From Winogradskya humida (lineage in GTDB: Bacteria > Actinomycetota > Actinomycetes > Mycobacteriales > Micromonosporaceae), in the NCBI RefSeq assembly GCF_016862215.1, contig NZ_BOMN01000117.1, positions 1-64,000 of the forward strand: DNA of 64,000 nt. The letters are read 5' to 3'. Below the pieces are notes generated by a model that saw nothing but the letters and a program-made list of their open reading frames with translations, was not told the origin of the DNA and did not search any database. Within the stretch, counting starts at the first letter, position 1, and each line of letters begins with the position of its first letter. The position numbers and the translations under genes are program-made. Shown piece after piece: positions 61,833 to 64,000 of this stretch.

Positions 61833-62019
61833 GGCTGTCGCGCCCGCTCTCGAACCCCACACCCGGCGCCTGCTGCGGCAGCGTCGGCACGCTCTGGAAC
61901 GCGGGGAACGGCGGCGCGGGCATCACCGGGGTGGCGGTGGGGTCGTCGGCAGGCTCCTCTCCCTCAACCTCGGGGGAATGGCGCACCTGCTCTCCGGTCT
62001 TCCCGTCTCGGCCCAGCAC
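61822..62019 (-). CDS. Small proline-rich protein, 65 residues
   Basis: Short gene supported by an excellent GGAGG site seven bases before the GTG at 62019. The product opens MLGRDGKTGEQVRHSPEVEG and continues acidic, then proline-rich (PVMPAPPFPAFQSVPTLPQQ), ending ESGRDSRAR. It precedes and overlaps the next gene on the same strand. It has no cysteine or signal peptide and no family I know. Confidence 0.55.
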   Translation of the reverse strand: MLGRDGKTGEQVRHSPEVEGEEPADDPTATPVMPAPPFPAFQSVPTLPQQAPGVGFESGRDSRAR

Positions 62020-62265
62020 AGTTTGTCCTCCGTTGCCGACTTTTCGGTATTGGCGTCCTATGAGATCACGGCGCGACGGCGACGGCGACCCCACCCTGGG
62101 ACACGCCCGGACATCACCCGACCCGGCGACCGTCGTAATGTGGCGGCAATACATTGATCGTTGCTGGCAGGCAAATAGGACTGTGCGAGAAGTAGGGCAG
62201 TGCGAGAAGTAGCGCAGTGCGACAGTGCCTGCGAGCGACGAGGACACCGATGAAAGTAGGCGGGC
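62020..62265. repeat. Intergenic stretch with three 17-bp direct repeats
   Basis: In the gap ahead of the FxSxx gene, tgcgagaagtag-type units start at 62184, 62201 and 62218, each 17 bases apart, the third truncated. They lie about 50-80 bases upstream of the precursor start and could be regulator sites. The rest of the gap shows no gene. Confidence 0.6.
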
Positions 62266-62505
62266 GTGGACGGGGCCGTGAACACCACGGGTGCGACGCC
62301 GGAATGGCGCTCCGCGATGATCGACGTCTCCGGGCTGTCGATCGGCGACCTGACCTCGAAGGTTACCTCCGCACCCGGTGGTGACGCAGCCGATGACACC
62401 GACGGCGCCATAAACGGTAACGCCCTGGCGCACTGCCTGCGCCGGCTTGCCGACGACCTGGCGAACCCGGGCGAGCCGATCGCCGGCTTCAACTCGGCCC
62501 TCTGA
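62266..62505 (+). CDS. FxSxx-COOH family RiPP precursor peptide
   Basis: A 79-residue peptide from a GTG (GTG at 62278 also possible). It ends F75-N-S77-A-L, matching the FxSxx-COOH terminus that defines this family of cyclophane-type RiPP precursors, normally cross-linked by a radical SAM/SPASM enzyme (FxsB). The leader-like middle reads IDVSGLSIGDLTSKV and is followed by a glycine/acidic stretch. Its stop is four bases before the HExxH gene, so both are one operon. Product and target are unknown. Confidence 0.82.
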   Translation: MDGAVNTTGATPEWRSAMIDVSGLSIGDLTSKVTSAPGGDAADDTDGAINGNALAHCLRRLADDLANPGEPIAGFNSAL

Positions 62506-62509
62506 GCCC

Positions 62510-63982
62510 ATGAGCACCGCCGCGCTCGCCGACGCCCGTCCGCACCGGCTCAGTGATGCGGCCCTGGCGTCGCTGGGTGCGGGCCGGCCGGACCGCGCCA
62601 CGGTTGTCGAGCTGAAGAAATCCCAGCTCAGCCGCAATCTTCTACTGCTGCACGAGATCGCCGCGGTGGTCGGCCCGGGACCGCTGACCGAGCTGGCCGA
62701 GGCCGAACGCGCCAACCCCACCCGGGTCCGCGAACTCATCGCCCGCCCGCTGTTCGGCGTGTGGGCAGCCGGCTGCCTCCGCGCACTCCAAGCAGGCAAA
62801 AATCCGGAGATATCACACCTGAGCGCCCTCGCACGAGCGGCTCGCCTTCCTCGTCAGCAACCCGATAAAAGCCAACAACCCAATAAAAGCCTCAAAGCAA
62901 CCCATAACGGCCAATCCATCACCGTACGCCTGGACGACAGCGATCCCCTCCGCGCACACCTCGGCTTGCGCCCCGCCCCACCCCTCGACCCCGCGCAACA
63001 CGCCCGCTGGCAGCGCACCTTCACCGAAGCGTGGCGACTCCTGGTGACCAGCGTGCCCGCCGACGCAGAGGTCCTCGCCGCCGTGCTGGACTGCGTCGTC
63101 CCGGTGCTGCCCGACCCCGCAGCCCGCGGCATCAGCGCCACCTCCGCCGACGCCTTCGGGGCGGTGGCCATCTCCGAACCGGCCGACGCCACCGCGCTCG
63201 CCGTAGGGCTGCTGCACGAGACCCAGCACAGCATCCTGAACGCGGTCCAGTACCTCTTCGACCTCCTCGAAAAGCCGGCAACGCTCGGTTACTCCCCCTG
63301 GCGTGACGATCCGCGACCGGCTTCAGGAATCCTGCACGGTGCGTACGCGTATCTCACCGTCACCCGGTTCTGGCGCACGCAGAGCACCGACCCGCTGGCC
63401 CAGACCGATCCGCTGGCCCAGTTCGAGTTCGCGCGGTGGCGGGCAGCGGTCAGCGACGCGGCGGGCAAGCTGCGGGACCTGACCCCGGCCGGCGCGCGGT
63501 TCATCGAGGCGATGAGCGCCGAGGTGCGCCCCTGGCTCGACGAACCGGTGGATCCCGGGGTGCTGCGGCTGGCCGAGAGCGCGAACAGGGACCACTACCT
63601 GCGCTGGCGGCTGCGCAACCGCCACGTCGACCCGGCCGGCGCGCGGGAACTGCGGCGGGCATGGCGCGCGGGAGAGGCGAGGCCGGACGTCACGTCCGAG
63701 CTGCGACCGGCACCGAAACGGGCCCTGGAGGCGAGCGCCCGCCTCGACCTGACCCACCGGTTCCTCCGCGGCGACCCGCTGACCGGGCCGAGGGGCGAGC
63801 CCCTGACCGGGTCGGACGGCGATGTCGCGTACGTGCGGGGGGACGTGGCTGCTGCGCTCCGGGCGTACACGGATGATGGGGTGGGGTTGATCCTGGCCGG
63901 GGGTTTTGATGTGGCCCCGGAGCTCGCGGCGGTCCTCAGTGACGAGCCCGACAGGCTCGCGATCCTGGGGTGGCTTTCCTAA
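62510..63982 (+). CDS. HExxH-type peptide-modifying protein (putative alpha-ketoglutarate peptide beta-hydroxylase)
   Basis: A 490-residue protein of the HExxH motif family that accompanies FxSxx-COOH precursors. The signature is HETQH (236-240) in TALAVGLLHETQHSILNAVQYLF; further family stretches are LHGAYAYLTVTRFWR and LRWRLRNRHVDPAGARELRRAW. Despite the zinc-protease-like motif, members are regarded as iron/alpha-ketoglutarate peptide hydroxylases. The N-terminus (LSDAALASLGAGRPDRATVVELKKSQLSRNLLLLHEI) is typical. A radical SAM gene is expected just past the window. Confidence 0.85.
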   Translation: MSTAALADARPHRLSDAALASLGAGRPDRATVVELKKSQLSRNLLLLHEIAAVVGPGPLTELAEAERANPTRVRELIARPLFGVWAAGCLRALQAGKNPEISHLSALARAARLPRQQPDKSQQPNKSLKATHNGQSITVRLDDSDPLRAHLGLRPAPPLDPAQHARWQRTFTEAWRLLVTSVPADAEVLAAVLDCVVPVLPDPAARGISATSADAFGAVAISEPADATALAVGLLHETQHSILNAVQYLFDLLEKPATLGYSPWRDDPRPASGILHGAYAYLTVTRFWRTQSTDPLAQTDPLAQFEFARWRAAVSDAAGKLRDLTPAGARFIEAMSAEVRPWLDEPVDPGVLRLAESANRDHYLRWRLRNRHVDPAGARELRRAWRAGEARPDVTSELRPAPKRALEASARLDLTHRFLRGDPLTGPRGEPLTGSDGDVAYVRGDVAAALRAYTDDGVGLILAGGFDVAPELAAVLSDEPDRLAILGWLS

Positions 63983-64000
63983 GGTCCGGCACCGGCGGGT

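Noticed and set aside
62510..63982. Zinc metalloprotease (because of the HExxH motif)
   Set aside because: The surrounding sequence and the adjacent FxSxx precursor fit the HExxH peptide-modification family, not a protease.

Overview
The window is very GC-rich chromosomal DNA with almost wall-to-wall genes, frequent GTG starts and many short or overlapping junctions. Its content (mycothiol-dependent formaldehyde dehydrogenase, a Mec/CysO/CysM cysteine pathway, SigE-family sigma factor, LAL-type LuxR regulator, FxSxx-type RiPP precursor) points to an actinomycete. The style resembles Micromonosporaceae such as Actinoplanes, but the genus is inference. I see no rRNA, tRNA, CRISPR array or insertion sequence.

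Left part (1-14.9 kb). The minus-strand block clpS, DUF2017, mec, cysO, cysM, Rv1339-like phosphodiesterase, rph, rdgB, with divergent pncB beyond clpS, has the same order as the Mycobacterium tuberculosis Rv1330c-Rv1341 region. Here it is interrupted by an aldo/keto reductase, a LAL regulator, a GT4 glycosyltransferase, a small membrane protein, a frameshifted reductase and an 850-base repeat-rich gap. CysO carries 13 residues after its Gly-Gly terminus. pncB and pncA together salvage nicotinamide/nicotinate to NAD.

Middle part (14.9-36 kb). A SigE-type sigma factor is coupled to a membrane-anchored FtsX-ectodomain protein. After it come GNAT and MFS genes, solitary ctaD, an FAD monooxygenase, a VOC/AraC pair, a LigD-like protein whose ligase motif has lost its lysine, a GH63-like hydrolase, the mscR plus MBL formaldehyde operon, a TPM-domain protein, MarR and cupin genes, a PAS/degenerate-GGDEF/EAL protein, an Mrr-like protein without its catalytic signature and a GlxA-type regulator.

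Right part (36-64 kb). Many genes here act on DNA or are accessory: a 1422-residue SF1 helicase with a C-terminal nuclease domain; an SF1 ATPase divergent from a beta-family protein; a primase/polymerase preceded by two DnaA boxes and a dyad at its start codon; and an operon with a Cas4-like RecB nuclease between two unrecognised proteins. Between them lie a GntR/NCS1 permease/hydantoin racemase/SDR operon, a cobalamin riboswitch controlling bluB, and a GAF-PP2C phosphatase. The window closes with an FxSxx-COOH precursor and an HExxH peptide hydroxylase, the start of a RiPP locus that probably continues past the right edge.

Several non-coding stretches hold structured or repeated DNA (18-bp, 16-bp, 17-bp and 86-88-bp tandem units, long hairpins), each listed separately.
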